Source of the DNA: Bacillota bacterium | Lineage (GTDB): Bacteria; Bacillota; Clostridia; Christensenellales; CAG-138 | Direction of reading: 5' to 3' | Assembly (NCBI GenBank): GCA_023416895.1 | Contig: JAEZGQ010000014.1 | Span: 1 to 26,840, forward strand | DNA: 26,840 bases | Shown here: positions 12,547-20,360 of the stretch, in pieces | Layout: every line of letters begins with the position of its first letter | How positions within the stretch are numbered: the first letter of the stretch is position 1 | Program-made: the position numbers and the translations under genes | Notes under the pieces: model-generated | Seen by the model: the letters and a program-made list of their open reading frames with translations, nothing else | Told to the model about the DNA's origin: nothing | Databases searched by the model: none

Positions 12547-13857
12547 ATGTACAAGCATTCCGTACGGCTCGACAAAAGAAAATGCGTAGGCTGCACCAGC
12601 TGCATCAAGGTCTGCCCCACCGAGGCCATCCGCGTGCAGATGGGCAAGGCAAAAATTATGGAGGACAGCTGCATCGACTGCGGGCGTTGCATCACCGCCT
12701 GCCCGCACCATGCGATGATCTCCGTTACCACGCCGCTTGCCGCGATGGCGGATCATAAGTTCAACATCGTGGTGGTGGCAAGCACATTTTATACCCAATT
12801 TCAAACCATTGCAGCGCCCGAAGAAGTTTACAGCGGGCTTTATTCGCTTGGGTTTGACTCCATTTACGAAGAGGCACGAGCTTCGGAAATCCTCGCAGAG
12901 GCGCTTCGTAAGCACTTGCGGAGCGAAAACGCGATTTTCCCCGTCATCTCTACAAGCTGTCCGGTTATCCCGCGGCTGGTGACAACACTCTACCCAAATC
13001 TCATCGACAACCTCTCTCCCTTCCTTCCCTCCAACGAGATCGCCGCGCGCATTGCAAAAAATGAATTTTGCGAAATGTTTGAGGTTGACGCTTCGGAAGT
13101 GGGCGTTTACTACATTTCCCCCTGCTCGGCGGAAATGGCGCATGTACGCGCGCCGTTGGGCACCAAAAAAAGCACAATCGACGGCGTGTTTTCCGTGCGT
13201 GATGTGTACGCGAAACTTGTGAGCATCATCGAAAGCAGCAAAACCAAAGGCCCCGTATGTACCATTCCCTACCCTGCGGGCGCGTTCGGGCTCGGCACGG
13301 CGGTGGTGGGCGGGCTGTCAAGCGCGGTGGGTACGGAGCATTACCTAGCCGTAGACGGCATCGACAACGTATGCCAATGTTTGGAAGAAATTGAAAACGA
13401 AAGAATCACGGGGCTTCACCTTCTTGAGCCGCTCACCTGCAGCGGCGGCTGCGTGGGTGGGCCGCTTAACTTTGAAAACCAGTTCGTCGCCAAAAACCGT
13501 TCGCGCCGCATTGCCAATTCGCAGCCGCGCCTTGATTTGGAGCATGACGAGCACGTTCAAAAATACGTCGGCTCCTCGCTCATCCGCTACGACGAAGCGT
13601 TTGAACCGCGCAGCATCTTGCGTCTGAGCGACGATGTTGCCGAAGCCGCGCGCATGATGGAGAAGCTCGAAGAAGTCAACCGGCAGCTTCCCGGGCTCGA
13701 CTGCGGCTCCTGCGGCTCCCCCACCTGCCGAACCCTTGCTGAGGACATCGTGCGAGGGTATGCCGTGGAGATGGACTGCATTTTTAAGCTGCGCGACAAG
13801 GTGCGCATCATGGCGCAGGAAATGGTGGATCTTGCAGGCGCGCATAAGCGCGGCTGA
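12547..13857 (+). CDS. [FeFe]-hydrogenase-like Fe-S protein with C-terminal 4Fe-4S domain (probable sensory type)
   Basis: A 436-residue cytoplasmic protein. Residues 1-60 are a 2x[4Fe-4S] ferredoxin (C13, C16, C19, C23; C42, C45, C48, C52). Residues 75-330 resemble the hydrogenase catalytic domain, with H-cluster-type cysteines C138 (TSCPV), C193 (SPCSAEM), and C298 and C302 (TCSGGC). The C-terminus has a further Fe-S domain (C386, C389, C394, C411; CGSCGSPTC) of the type in RnfB and corrinoid proteins. The first motif has Ser in place of the proton-relay Cys, and the second has Glu where active enzymes have Lys. These changes argue against normal H2 turnover. GGAGGAGG decides ATG 12547. Known relatives sit in clusters with DRTGG and PHP genes; redox or H2 sensing is inferred. 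Confidence 0.88.
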   Translation: MYKHSVRLDKRKCVGCTSCIKVCPTEAIRVQMGKAKIMEDSCIDCGRCITACPHHAMISVTTPLAAMADHKFNIVVVASTFYTQFQTIAAPEEVYSGLYSLGFDSIYEEARASEILAEALRKHLRSENAIFPVISTSCPVIPRLVTTLYPNLIDNLSPFLPSNEIAARIAKNEFCEMFEVDASEVGVYYISPCSAEMAHVRAPLGTKKSTIDGVFSVRDVYAKLVSIIESSKTKGPVCTIPYPAGAFGLGTAVVGGLSSAVGTEHYLAVDGIDNVCQCLEEIENERITGLHLLEPLTCSGGCVGGPLNFENQFVAKNRSRRIANSQPRLDLEHDEHVQKYVGSSLIRYDEAFEPRSILRLSDDVAEAARMMEKLEEVNRQLPGLDCGSCGSPTCRTLAEDIVRGYAVEMDCIFKLRDKVRIMAQEMVDLAGAHKRG

Positions 13858-13889
13858 TTCCCGTTTTATTCTTTTTCGGAGGGCATTCT

Positions 13890-14231
13890 ATGACGGTAAA
13901 AGAGCTTGCATCCTTGATCGAAGGCGAACTGTTACGCCCCGAGGGCGGTGAAAACGAAGTAACCTGCGGCTATGCCTGCGACCTTTTGAGCTGGGTGATG
14001 GCAAACGGCAAACAGGGCTGCGCATGGGTCACCATCCAAACGCACATGAACGTAATCGCGCTCGCGTCGCTTCATGACATGGCGTGCGTGATTTTCCCCG
14101 AGGGTGTTTCGCCCGACGAGGCACCGCTGAAAAAGGCCGCCGAAGAAGGAATTGCGCTCGTCAAAAGCCCGCTTACCGCATATGGCATCTGCGCACGCAT
14201 GGCGCAATCCGGGATCGCTGAACTGAAATAG
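13890..14231 (+). CDS. DRTGG-domain protein (second copy)
   Basis: A 113-residue protein of the same small-domain class as the product of 11654-12007, but well diverged. It starts MTVKELASLIEGELL, has CGYACDLLSWVMAN in the place of YAFGADLMSDVLAFV, then ACVIFPEGVSPDE and a C-terminal helix ICARMAQSGI. CGGAGGG precedes the ATG. It lies 32 bases after the hydrogenase-like gene and 25 bases before the PHP gene. Two copies suggest heterodimers or separate ligand specificities. No catalytic residues are visible. Confidence 0.82.
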   Translation: MTVKELASLIEGELLRPEGGENEVTCGYACDLLSWVMANGKQGCAWVTIQTHMNVIALASLHDMACVIFPEGVSPDEAPLKKAAEEGIALVKSPLTAYGICARMAQSGIAELK

Positions 14232-14256
14232 CCTATGCTAAGCGGAGTGGTGCGCT

Positions 14257-14970
14257 ATGCTTAAACTCGCGTGCGACCTTCACATTCACAGTTGTCTTTC
14301 CCCCTGCGCCCAGATGGACATGACGCCCAACAACATCGTCCACATGGCCGTGCTCAAGGGTTTGGATGCGATTGCCGTGTGCGACCATAACAGCGCATGG
14401 AACCTTCGCGCGATCAAGGCCGTTGCCGATGCATGCGGCCTTTTGCTTTTGCCCGGGGTAGAGGCGCAAAGCCGCGAGGAAGTTCACCTTTTATGCTACT
14501 TCAAAACCGTGGACGCCGCAGAGGCGTTTTCCCTTTCGTTGTATGAAACGCTTCCCGATATGCCGAACCTTCCCGATTTTTTTGGAGAACAAGCAGTGCT
14601 TGATGAAAACGATGAGCTTGTGCGCCACGAACCCAGGCTATTGATACAATCGAGCAGCCTTTCGCTCGACGAATTGCACGCGCTTTGCCTTCAGCACGGG
14701 GGCGTTAGCGTGCCAGCGCATATCAACCGCACCGCGAATTCGCTTCTCTACCTTTTGGGCTTTATGCCCGAAAGCCCCTTGTTTTCATCAGTGGAACTGA
14801 TGCACGCCGTTCCCCCGCCCCAAGCCCTTGATATTTCTCCCTACCATGTGCTTTATTCCTCGGACGCGCATTGCCTAGAGGATATTTCGGAGCGGCAGTT
14901 TTTCCTTCCAGCCTCGGAAAAAAGCGCGGAGGCACTTTTAAGCTACCTCATCAGCAAAAAACAGGATTGA
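14257..14970 (+). CDS. PHP-domain metal-dependent phosphoesterase
   Basis: A 237-residue PHP protein. The metal-binding set typical of the superfamily is present: H9-x-H11 in DLHIHSCLSPC, D43-H44 in CDHNSA, E69 in PGVEAQ, H77 in VHLLC, H155 in VPAHINR, and D203-x-H205 in SSDAHC. Such proteins hydrolyse phosphoesters (small nucleotides, histidinol phosphate or DNA ends). This compact form resembles YciV-like and related phosphatases, but the substrate cannot be read. It is the last gene of the cluster; a strong terminator begins 20 bases after its stop. In a signalling reading it could destroy a nucleotide sensed by the DRTGG proteins, which is speculation. Confidence 0.9.
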   Translation: MLKLACDLHIHSCLSPCAQMDMTPNNIVHMAVLKGLDAIAVCDHNSAWNLRAIKAVADACGLLLLPGVEAQSREEVHLLCYFKTVDAAEAFSLSLYETLPDMPNLPDFFGEQAVLDENDELVRHEPRLLIQSSSLSLDELHALCLQHGGVSVPAHINRTANSLLYLLGFMPESPLFSSVELMHAVPPPQALDISPYHVLYSSDAHCLEDISERQFFLPASEKSAEALLSYLISKKQD

Positions 14971-14989
14971 TTTTTTCAAACAAAAGTAT

Positions 14990-15026
14990 CCGCCCCGCGC
15001 CGATTGACCGCGGGGCGGTTTTCGTT
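14990..15026 (+). terminator. Terminator of the DRTGG/hydrogenase-like/PHP cluster
   Basis: A perfect 10-bp stem CCGCCCCGCG (14990-14999) / CGCGGGGCGG (15009-15018), 9-base loop, then TTTTCGTTT. Confidence 0.9.
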
Positions 15027-15094
15027 TACGCTGAACAGGCCGTAAACACATCGCGCTTTGCGGACGGTATTTTACAACTGCATCAGGAGGTTCT

Positions 15095-15904
15095 ATGTCT
15101 CTTTTCGGATGGAAGAAAAACATTGAGGCGCTGCCCATCGAAACCATGCTGCTGTTTGAGGAGCGCCAGCTTTTGTACCTGCCCGAGCACGGAAAAAGGC
15201 GCGAGCTTGCGCTTGTTTTTCGTGCCAGGCCATACATCGCATGGTATGTGCAAAACAAAGCACCTGCGCTTTCAGAATGGCTGGAGGCACTTATCAACGA
15301 ATACCGCGACGAACCGCTTCCCGAGGGTGAGGCGTTTTCGGCGCTTTGTACGAGACTCCTCGAATCCATGGAGGATTGGGTGGTTTACGTGACCGCGCCG
15401 GAGGACTACGACACCCAGGTGTTTACTACATGGGATGCGAGCGAGCTCACCAACCTTGCGGATTTTTCTGGCAAGATTGTTGTTGACATCGGCTCCGGCA
15501 CGGGCAAGCAGGCGTTTGCCGCTGCGCCTCTTGCAAGGTATGTTTACTGCGTAGAGCCGGTATATAACCTTCGAAAGTACCTCAAGGCACAGGCAAAAGA
15601 GCATGGGTTCCATAACGTATTTGTTGTGGACGGTCTTCTGGAAGGGATTCCTTTCCACGACGGCTTTGCGGACATCGTAACCGGCGGCCATGTATTTGGC
15701 GACGATATGGAAACCGAGTACGCAGAGCTTGCTAGGGTAGCCAAAAAGGGAGGCACGATTGTTCTATGTCCCGGCAATGTTGACCGCGACAACGACGCAC
15801 ATCGCTTTTTAACGGAAAAAGGCTTTTCCTACCGGCGCTTCTTAGAGCCGGGCGATACTTACGCCTCCGGCTGGGTAAGAAGCTATTGGAAGGTAAACGA
15901 ATAG
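15095..15904 (+). CDS. Class I SAM-dependent methyltransferase, substrate unknown
   Basis: A 269-residue protein with an unusual helical N-terminal portion (about 1-115) and a Rossmann methyltransferase domain. Motif I is VVDIGSGTGKQ (129-139), an acidic residue E154 follows the second strand, DG at 179-180 fits motif II, and DIVTGGHVFGDD (193-204) occupies the motif IV position. The C-terminal strands GTIVLCPGNVD and GWVRSYWKV complete the fold. AGGAGG precedes the ATG. It stands alone between the terminator at 14990-15026 and a convergent hairpin at 15915-15940. Small-molecule methylation is more likely than RNA, from fold class only. Confidence 0.83.
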   Translation: MSLFGWKKNIEALPIETMLLFEERQLLYLPEHGKRRELALVFRARPYIAWYVQNKAPALSEWLEALINEYRDEPLPEGEAFSALCTRLLESMEDWVVYVTAPEDYDTQVFTTWDASELTNLADFSGKIVVDIGSGTGKQAFAAAPLARYVYCVEPVYNLRKYLKAQAKEHGFHNVFVVDGLLEGIPFHDGFADIVTGGHVFGDDMETEYAELARVAKKGGTIVLCPGNVDRDNDAHRFLTEKGFSYRRFLEPGDTYASGWVRSYWKVNE

Positions 15905-15910
15905 TCAGTA

Positions 15911-15940
15911 TAAAAACGGCGGGATGCAAATCCCACCGTT
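15911..15940 (-). terminator. Terminator of the lgt-pncB-lipoprotein operon (reverse strand)
   Basis: An 11-position stem with one mismatch, AACGG-c-GGGAT / ATCCC-a-CCGTT (15915-15925 and 15930-15940), GCAA loop. On the reverse strand it runs into TTTTTATA. It lies in the convergent gap between the methyltransferase and lipoprotein genes. The + side lacks a T-run. Confidence 0.75.
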
Positions 15941-15970
15941 GGTTCGTGAAAAGTGAAGGTACTCACTTCC

Positions 15971-16537
15971 CTATTGCGGCCACACGCCAAGGCCGTCGTC
16001 GTATTGAAACACAAACTCCGTTAGGGTGAGCGACATATCGGTGTTGACCTGCGCATAGATCGTGTTTTCGCCGGGCTGCAAAATCAAAACATACTGCCCG
16101 TTCTGCGTTTGAAGCTTCCCTGAGGCCACAGTTTCCTCGCCTTCATAAAAAACGATGTCCGTCGCGCAAACAAGCGGCTGCGGATAGGTATTTACCGCTA
16201 CGGCATCCACAAACGTATCGCCGAACTGCTCATAAACCTGAATGTTTTTAAATTCCAAATACTGCCGATAATGTTCGGGCGTGGAAACGAACGTCCCGAG
16301 CGCATCATAAATGCCGATAAGCCGTTGCGGCTCGGAGGTTGGCGTTGGCGTTGGCACGGCGGTCTGTTGAGGTGTAGGCGTAGCAGAAGGTGTTGGCGCT
16401 GCGGATTCCGTAGGCACAGGCGCAAGCGTGACCGATGGCACAAAAAGTGGCACAGCGGAAACGCAGCCGCTCATCAAAAGAAGCGCCGCCATGGCAAAGC
16501 ATATGATTTTTGCTGCTTTAAACGTCATTTTGGCCAC
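15971..16537 (-). CDS. Secreted lipoprotein with Pro/Thr-rich linker
   Basis: A 188-residue lipoprotein. It has a basic N-terminus, a hydrophobic signal (about 11-22) and lipobox LMSGC with C25 as the lipidated residue, then a low-complexity Pro/Thr/Ala linker (about 37-70) that would span the cell wall. The C-terminal domain (75-188) is mostly beta and resembles a small extracellular beta-sandwich (FxxH/FxLD-type, tentative); I cannot name its ligand. The start is GTG 16537, behind GGGA, overlapping the end of the nicotinate phosphoribosyltransferase gene by 20 bases; ATG 16528 is an alternative. It is third in an operon whose first gene encodes Lgt, the enzyme that lipidates such proteins. 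Confidence 0.82.
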   Translation of the reverse strand: MAKMTFKAAKIICFAMAALLLMSGCVSAVPLFVPSVTLAPVPTESAAPTPSATPTPQQTAVPTPTPTSEPQRLIGIYDALGTFVSTPEHYRQYLEFKNIQVYEQFGDTFVDAVAVNTYPQPLVCATDIVFYEGEETVASGKLQTQNGQYVLILQPGENTIYAQVNTDMSLTLTEFVFQYDDGLGVWPQ

Positions 16538-17960
16538 GGTTTTCCCAAATCAGGCGCTTTCTCAGGTCGTAGAGCTTATCGGAAATATCCACCTTGTATA
16601 CATGCGGGTTCAAAAGGCGTTTGGTTTCCTCCCAGAAGGTTTTCAGCTCGCGCTTGTTATATTCGCGCGCCTCGAGCACGCCCGGCGCGGTGTAGACTTG
16701 CTTGCCGCCCACAAATACGGGAACGAGCAGCTCACGTATGCTGTAGTTTGAAATCGTCATGGTTCTGTAGGTCTGCTCGGGATGGTAAAGCTTCAAGGGC
16801 TTTGACGCGTCAAACGCTTCCTCGTCGAGTGCAATCAAATCCGCTATGGCCATGCCGTTTGCGTTGTTGTAGAGCCGTAGCACCTTTTTGTAGCCCGGAT
16901 ACGTTACCTTGGCAGCGTTATCGCTGAGCTTTATTTTGGGCACGGTTACGCCGTCCACCACCTCGGCGGCAAGCTTATAAACGCCGCCAAGTGCAGGATT
17001 GTCGTAAGAAGTGATGAGCCTTGTGCCAACGCCCCATACGTCGATGCACGCGCCCTGCGTTTTTAAATCGTGGATCACGGTTTCGTCGAGGTCGCTCGAT
17101 GCGAAGATTTTCGCGTCGGTATGCCCCGCATCATCAAGCATTTTGCGTGCCTTTTTGGAAAGATACGCAAGGTCCCCGGAGTCGAGGCGAATGCCGATTG
17201 GCTGGTACCCTTTTGCCTTGAGCTCATCAAACACGGTAATGGCATTTACAACGCCGCTTTTAAGCGTATCGTAGGTATCTACCAAGAGCAAACAGGAATC
17301 CGGAAACGTAGCGGCATATGCACGGAAGGCGGATAGCTCGTCCGGGAAGCTCATCACCCAGCTGTGGGCATGCGTGCCTTTTACGGCAATGCCGTAAAGC
17401 TGCCCTGCAAGTACGTTGCTTGTGGAATCGCACCCACCCACAATAGCAGCACGCGCACCAAGCGTGCCCGCATCCGGGCCCTGTGCACGGCGAAGCCCAA
17501 ATTCGAGCACCGCATCGCCCTTCGCTGCGTACACAACGCGGCTCGCCTTGGTGGCGATGAGCGTTTGGTGGTTGACGAGGTTGAGGAGCGCCGTTTCGAT
17601 GAGCTGCGCCTCCATGATGGGCGCTTTTACGCGGATGAGCGGCTCATAGGGGAACACAAGCGTACCCTCCTCCATGGCGTAAAGCTCACCCGTAAAGCGG
17701 AGCAAATGAAGCTCCTTCAAAAATGCCTCGTCAAACAGGTTGAGGCCGCGTAAATATGCAATATCGTCCTCGGTAAAGCGAAGGTTGTTGATGTATTCGA
17801 TCACGGATGCCGTTCCCGCCATAACCGCGTAGGAACTGGTTTCCGAAGTATTGCGGAAAAACAGGTCAAACACGGCGATGTTTTTGGTCATTCCATGCTT
17901 GAAATAACCGTACATCATCGTAAGCTGGTAAAGATCCGTCATCATGGTAAGGTTTCTCAT
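16518..17960 (-). CDS. pncB: Nicotinate phosphoribosyltransferase
   Basis: PncB makes nicotinate mononucleotide from nicotinate and PRPP, the entry of the Preiss-Handler NAD salvage route. The 480-residue length and layout fit the Gram-positive family: TDLYQLTM near the N-terminus, GLRRAQGPDAG (155-165), the GTHAHSW loop (195-201) with the conserved histidines, IGIRLDSGDLAYLSKKAR, then SSDLDE and WGVGTRLITS in the barrel. The ATG starts 3 bases after the lgt stop, so translation is coupled. It overlaps the downstream lipoprotein gene by 20 bases. The link between NAD salvage and the lipoprotein genes is probably only transcriptional. Confidence 0.97.
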   Translation of the reverse strand: MRNLTMMTDLYQLTMMYGYFKHGMTKNIAVFDLFFRNTSETSSYAVMAGTASVIEYINNLRFTEDDIAYLRGLNLFDEAFLKELHLLRFTGELYAMEEGTLVFPYEPLIRVKAPIMEAQLIETALLNLVNHQTLIATKASRVVYAAKGDAVLEFGLRRAQGPDAGTLGARAAIVGGCDSTSNVLAGQLYGIAVKGTHAHSWVMSFPDELSAFRAYAATFPDSCLLLVDTYDTLKSGVVNAITVFDELKAKGYQPIGIRLDSGDLAYLSKKARKMLDDAGHTDAKIFASSDLDETVIHDLKTQGACIDVWGVGTRLITSYDNPALGGVYKLAAEVVDGVTVPKIKLSDNAAKVTYPGYKKVLRLYNNANGMAIADLIALDEEAFDASKPLKLYHPEQTYRTMTISNYSIRELLVPVFVGGKQVYTAPGVLEAREYNKRELKTFWEETKRLLNPHVYKVDISDKLYDLRKRLIWENRGQNDV

Positions 17961-17963
17961 TGC

Positions 17964-19010
17964 TTATGCTTCCCCGCCATCGTTTTCCCGGGAGCCGTCG
18001 CTTTCTTCGGTGGACGCGGCTTCCTGTTCGGGCCCCTCACCCGATTCTGGTTCTTCAGTCTTCGTTTCTTCCGCTTCCTCGGCTTCCGCTTCCTTCTGTT
18101 CGGCGCGTTCTTCCGCGTCGCCGCTCTCGGACGCTTCTTTAGTCATTTCTTCACATTCCTCGCAGGCGCATGCGCCGCAGCCTTCCGCAGCGAGCGGGGC
18201 GGGCCACATCAAACGCCCTTCTTTGTTCTCCTTTATACGGCGTACCACAAAGAACACAAGCACCGCAAGGAACGCAACCGCGCTCAGGGCTTGGGAAACG
18301 CGAATGCCGCCAAGCATCAGGCTATCGCCGCGCAGGCCTTCCACAAACATGCGTTCAAACGCGTACAGCATAACGTATGCCAAAAACGCATCGCCATCGT
18401 GCCTGAACTTTTTGCGGTACGACCAGAGGAAAATGAAAATAAGCAAACACCAGGCGGACTCATAAAAGAACGTCGCCATATGGTACGGATTCTCGCAGAG
18501 CACGCCGTTGAAATAATGGAGTCCTTCGATTTTTACCGCAAACGGGAACCACAAAAGCTCACCGTTGTTGATGGGCAGACCGAATGCCTCTTGGTTGAAA
18601 AAGTTACCCCAGCGGCCGATGGCCTGCGCCAGCACAAGACCCGGTGCAATGCAGTCCACCAAGCGTAAAAAACGGAGCTTCTTCACGCGCGCGTAGATAA
18701 CCGCGCCAAGAAGCCCGCCAATCACCGCGCCATAAATCGCAAGGCCGCCCTCCCAGATGTATAGGATGGTAATGGGGTCCTGCAAATAGCGTTCGAGCTC
18801 AAACAGAACGTAATAAAGCCTTGCAAACACCACACCGAGTGGTATGATCACAAGGCACAAATCCACAATGGTATCTTCCGGGAGCTTTTTACGCTTGCCC
18901 TCCCGCATGGCAAGAAGCACCGCCAAAACGATGCCTACCGCCATCAAAATACCGTACCAGTAAACGTCCTTGCCCCACAGCGTAAAAGCAACGCGATCGG
19001 GTAATTGCAT
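17964..19010 (-). CDS. lgt: Prolipoprotein diacylglyceryl transferase with acidic C-terminal extension
   Basis: Lgt transfers diacylglycerol from phosphatidylglycerol to the lipobox cysteine of prelipoproteins, in the membrane. The 348-residue product has about seven hydrophobic segments, the signature IGRWGNFFNQEAFG (131-144), and YAFERMFVEGLRGDS (216-230), which holds the late conserved Glu/Arg residues. At the position of the E. coli histidine (FHGG) the sequence has Y93 (AIYGAVIGG), a change also seen in clostridial relatives. The last 80 or so residues are an unusual tail: a cysteine cluster (C278, C281, C283, C286) then a run of Glu/Ser/Thr. ATG 19010 follows GGGAGG at 7 bases; an upstream ATG (19031) would put that site inside the gene. 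Confidence 0.94.
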   Translation of the reverse strand: MQLPDRVAFTLWGKDVYWYGILMAVGIVLAVLLAMREGKRKKLPEDTIVDLCLVIIPLGVVFARLYYVLFELERYLQDPITILYIWEGGLAIYGAVIGGLLGAVIYARVKKLRFLRLVDCIAPGLVLAQAIGRWGNFFNQEAFGLPINNGELLWFPFAVKIEGLHYFNGVLCENPYHMATFFYESAWCLLIFIFLWSYRKKFRHDGDAFLAYVMLYAFERMFVEGLRGDSLMLGGIRVSQALSAVAFLAVLVFFVVRRIKENKEGRLMWPAPLAAEGCGACACEECEEMTKEASESGDAEERAEQKEAEAEEAEETKTEEPESGEGPEQEAASTEESDGSRENDGGEA

Positions 19011-19059
19011 ATGCGTTCCTCCCGAAATCATAAAATAAGCCTTTGTTTTCCATTTGCTT

Positions 19060-19088
19060 ATTATACAACAGCCCTATGCTTTTTTCAA
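19060..19088 (-). promoter_or_regulatory. Sigma-A promoter of the lgt operon
   Basis: On the reverse strand, -35 TTGAAA (19083-19088), 17-base spacer, -10 TATAAT (19060-19065). The leader would be about 43 bases. Confidence 0.85.
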
Positions 19089-19095
19089 ATCGGTG

Positions 19096-19130
19096 AAAAA
19101 CCGCAGCATTCTCCCAAATCGATGCTGCAA
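19096..19130 (-). terminator. Terminator of the Y-family polymerase gene
   Basis: On the reverse strand GCAGCAT (19122-19128) pairs with ATGCTGC (19103-19109), extendable by two T-G pairs, followed by GGTTTTTC. It lies 6 bases after the dinB stop and immediately upstream of the lgt promoter. Confidence 0.75.
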
Positions 19131-19134
19131 CCGT

Positions 19135-20340
19135 TCAGTTCTTTACAAACGGCGTAAAATCGTCGATCTCGTCGTGATCGAAACACAATGTGCCGGCGCG
19201 CTTCAATACCTCCGTGCCATAGCGGTCGCGAAGGGCGTCAGTCGCGCGATCAAGCCGAAGCCTTCGTTCATGCGCCGTATCTGGAAACAACAAAAGCTGT
19301 TCGGGTTCGTGCGTCAGCTTTGTTACGCGTACGCCAACCTGCCGCACGGGGCGGCCGTGAAACAGCTCTTTTGCAAGTGATCTGACGCTTGCGTAAAGCT
19401 CGGCCGTAGCATCCGTAGGCGTAGATAACGTTCGCTGCTTTCCCTCCCCGCTCATGTCGCCGTAGCGAAAGTGAATGCCTACCACACCCGCGCGCATGCC
19501 AAGCGTGCGCAGCCTATACGCCACATCCTCGGTCTGCATGAGAAGTGCCGAGCATACTTCATCGAGCTTACAAGCATCCTGCGAAAGGGTAATAGACTTA
19601 CTCACGCCCTTTTGCTGCTCCGGATCGCAGTTGATACGCGTATCGTCCATACCGTTTGCGTTGCGCCAGAGCGTTGTACCGCATACGCCGAAAATTTCCT
19701 TTAACAGCACCGCGCTCGTTTGGGCAAGGTCGCCCACGGTGCGTACGCCGAGCGTATAAAGCTTTGCCGCCGTCGCCTTTCCCACATACATGAGCGACTG
19801 CACGGGCATAGGCCAAATGAGCTTTTGCCAGTTTCCGGCGTTAATTACCGTAACCGCGTCCGGCTTTTTATAGTCCGACCCCATTTTTGCCATGAGCATG
19901 TTGTCGCCTACCCCCACGGAAACCGTAAGCCCCAGCTCGTTTTTAACGCGTTCGCGCAGTTTGTGCGCAAGGTCGAGGGGAGGGCCAAATATGCGTTCGC
20001 AACCGTTGTAATCAAGATACGCCTCGTCGATGCCATAGCGCATAATAAGCGGCGAATAACAGCGCACAATGCGCATAAAGCGGTCGGAATAGTCCATATA
20101 CATGCGGAAATCCGGCGCGACCATTACCGCGCCCGGGTAGCGCGCAAGCGCCTCGCGTATGGGCATGCCCGCACGCACACCGGTGCGTTTTACGGGGTAG
20201 GTTGCTGCGAGCACGATGCCGTGCCTGCGCTTTGGGTCGCCGCATACCATAAGGGGCGTATCAAAGCAGTATAGGCCGTTGCTTTTCACAACGGCACAGC
20301 TCGCGTAAAACGAATTCAAATCCACATGCAGGAAGCTCAT
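19135..20340 (-). CDS. dinB: Y-family translesion DNA polymerase (DinB/UmuC-UvrX type)
   Basis: A 401-residue error-prone lesion-bypass polymerase. Metal ligands are visible: D7 in HVDLNSFYASCA and D105-E106 in YGIDEAYLD, with Y12 at the steric-gate position. The palm/fingers are followed by the helix-hairpin-helix thumb (YVGKATAAKLYTLGVRTVGDLA) and the little-finger domain. A beta-clamp motif QLLLF is at 348-352, followed by about 49 residues, an arrangement closer to the UmuC/UvrX branch of Firmicutes than to classical Pol IV with a terminal motif. GGAGGG precedes the ATG. The promoter carries a GAAC-N4-GTTC box, so SOS control is likely. The gene is alone in its unit. Confidence 0.93.
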   Translation of the reverse strand: MSFLHVDLNSFYASCAVVKSNGLYCFDTPLMVCGDPKRRHGIVLAATYPVKRTGVRAGMPIREALARYPGAVMVAPDFRMYMDYSDRFMRIVRCYSPLIMRYGIDEAYLDYNGCERIFGPPLDLAHKLRERVKNELGLTVSVGVGDNMLMAKMGSDYKKPDAVTVINAGNWQKLIWPMPVQSLMYVGKATAAKLYTLGVRTVGDLAQTSAVLLKEIFGVCGTTLWRNANGMDDTRINCDPEQQKGVSKSITLSQDACKLDEVCSALLMQTEDVAYRLRTLGMRAGVVGIHFRYGDMSGEGKQRTLSTPTDATAELYASVRSLAKELFHGRPVRQVGVRVTKLTHEPEQLLLFPDTAHERRLRLDRATDALRDRYGTEVLKRAGTLCFDHDEIDDFTPFVKN

Positions 20341-20360
20341 ATTCTCCCTCCGGTAAATGC

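Noticed and set aside
12547..13857. Catalytic H2-producing hydrogenase HydA
   Set aside because: The second Cys of the first motif and the conserved Lys of the second are missing, and HydA-type partners are not adjacent.
14871..15392. Open frame bridging the PHP gene end and the methyltransferase gene
   Set aside because: It crosses a strong terminator and overlaps two real genes in other frames.
17895..18668. Long + strand frame over lgt and pncB
   Set aside because: Antisense to two certain genes and without recognisable motifs.
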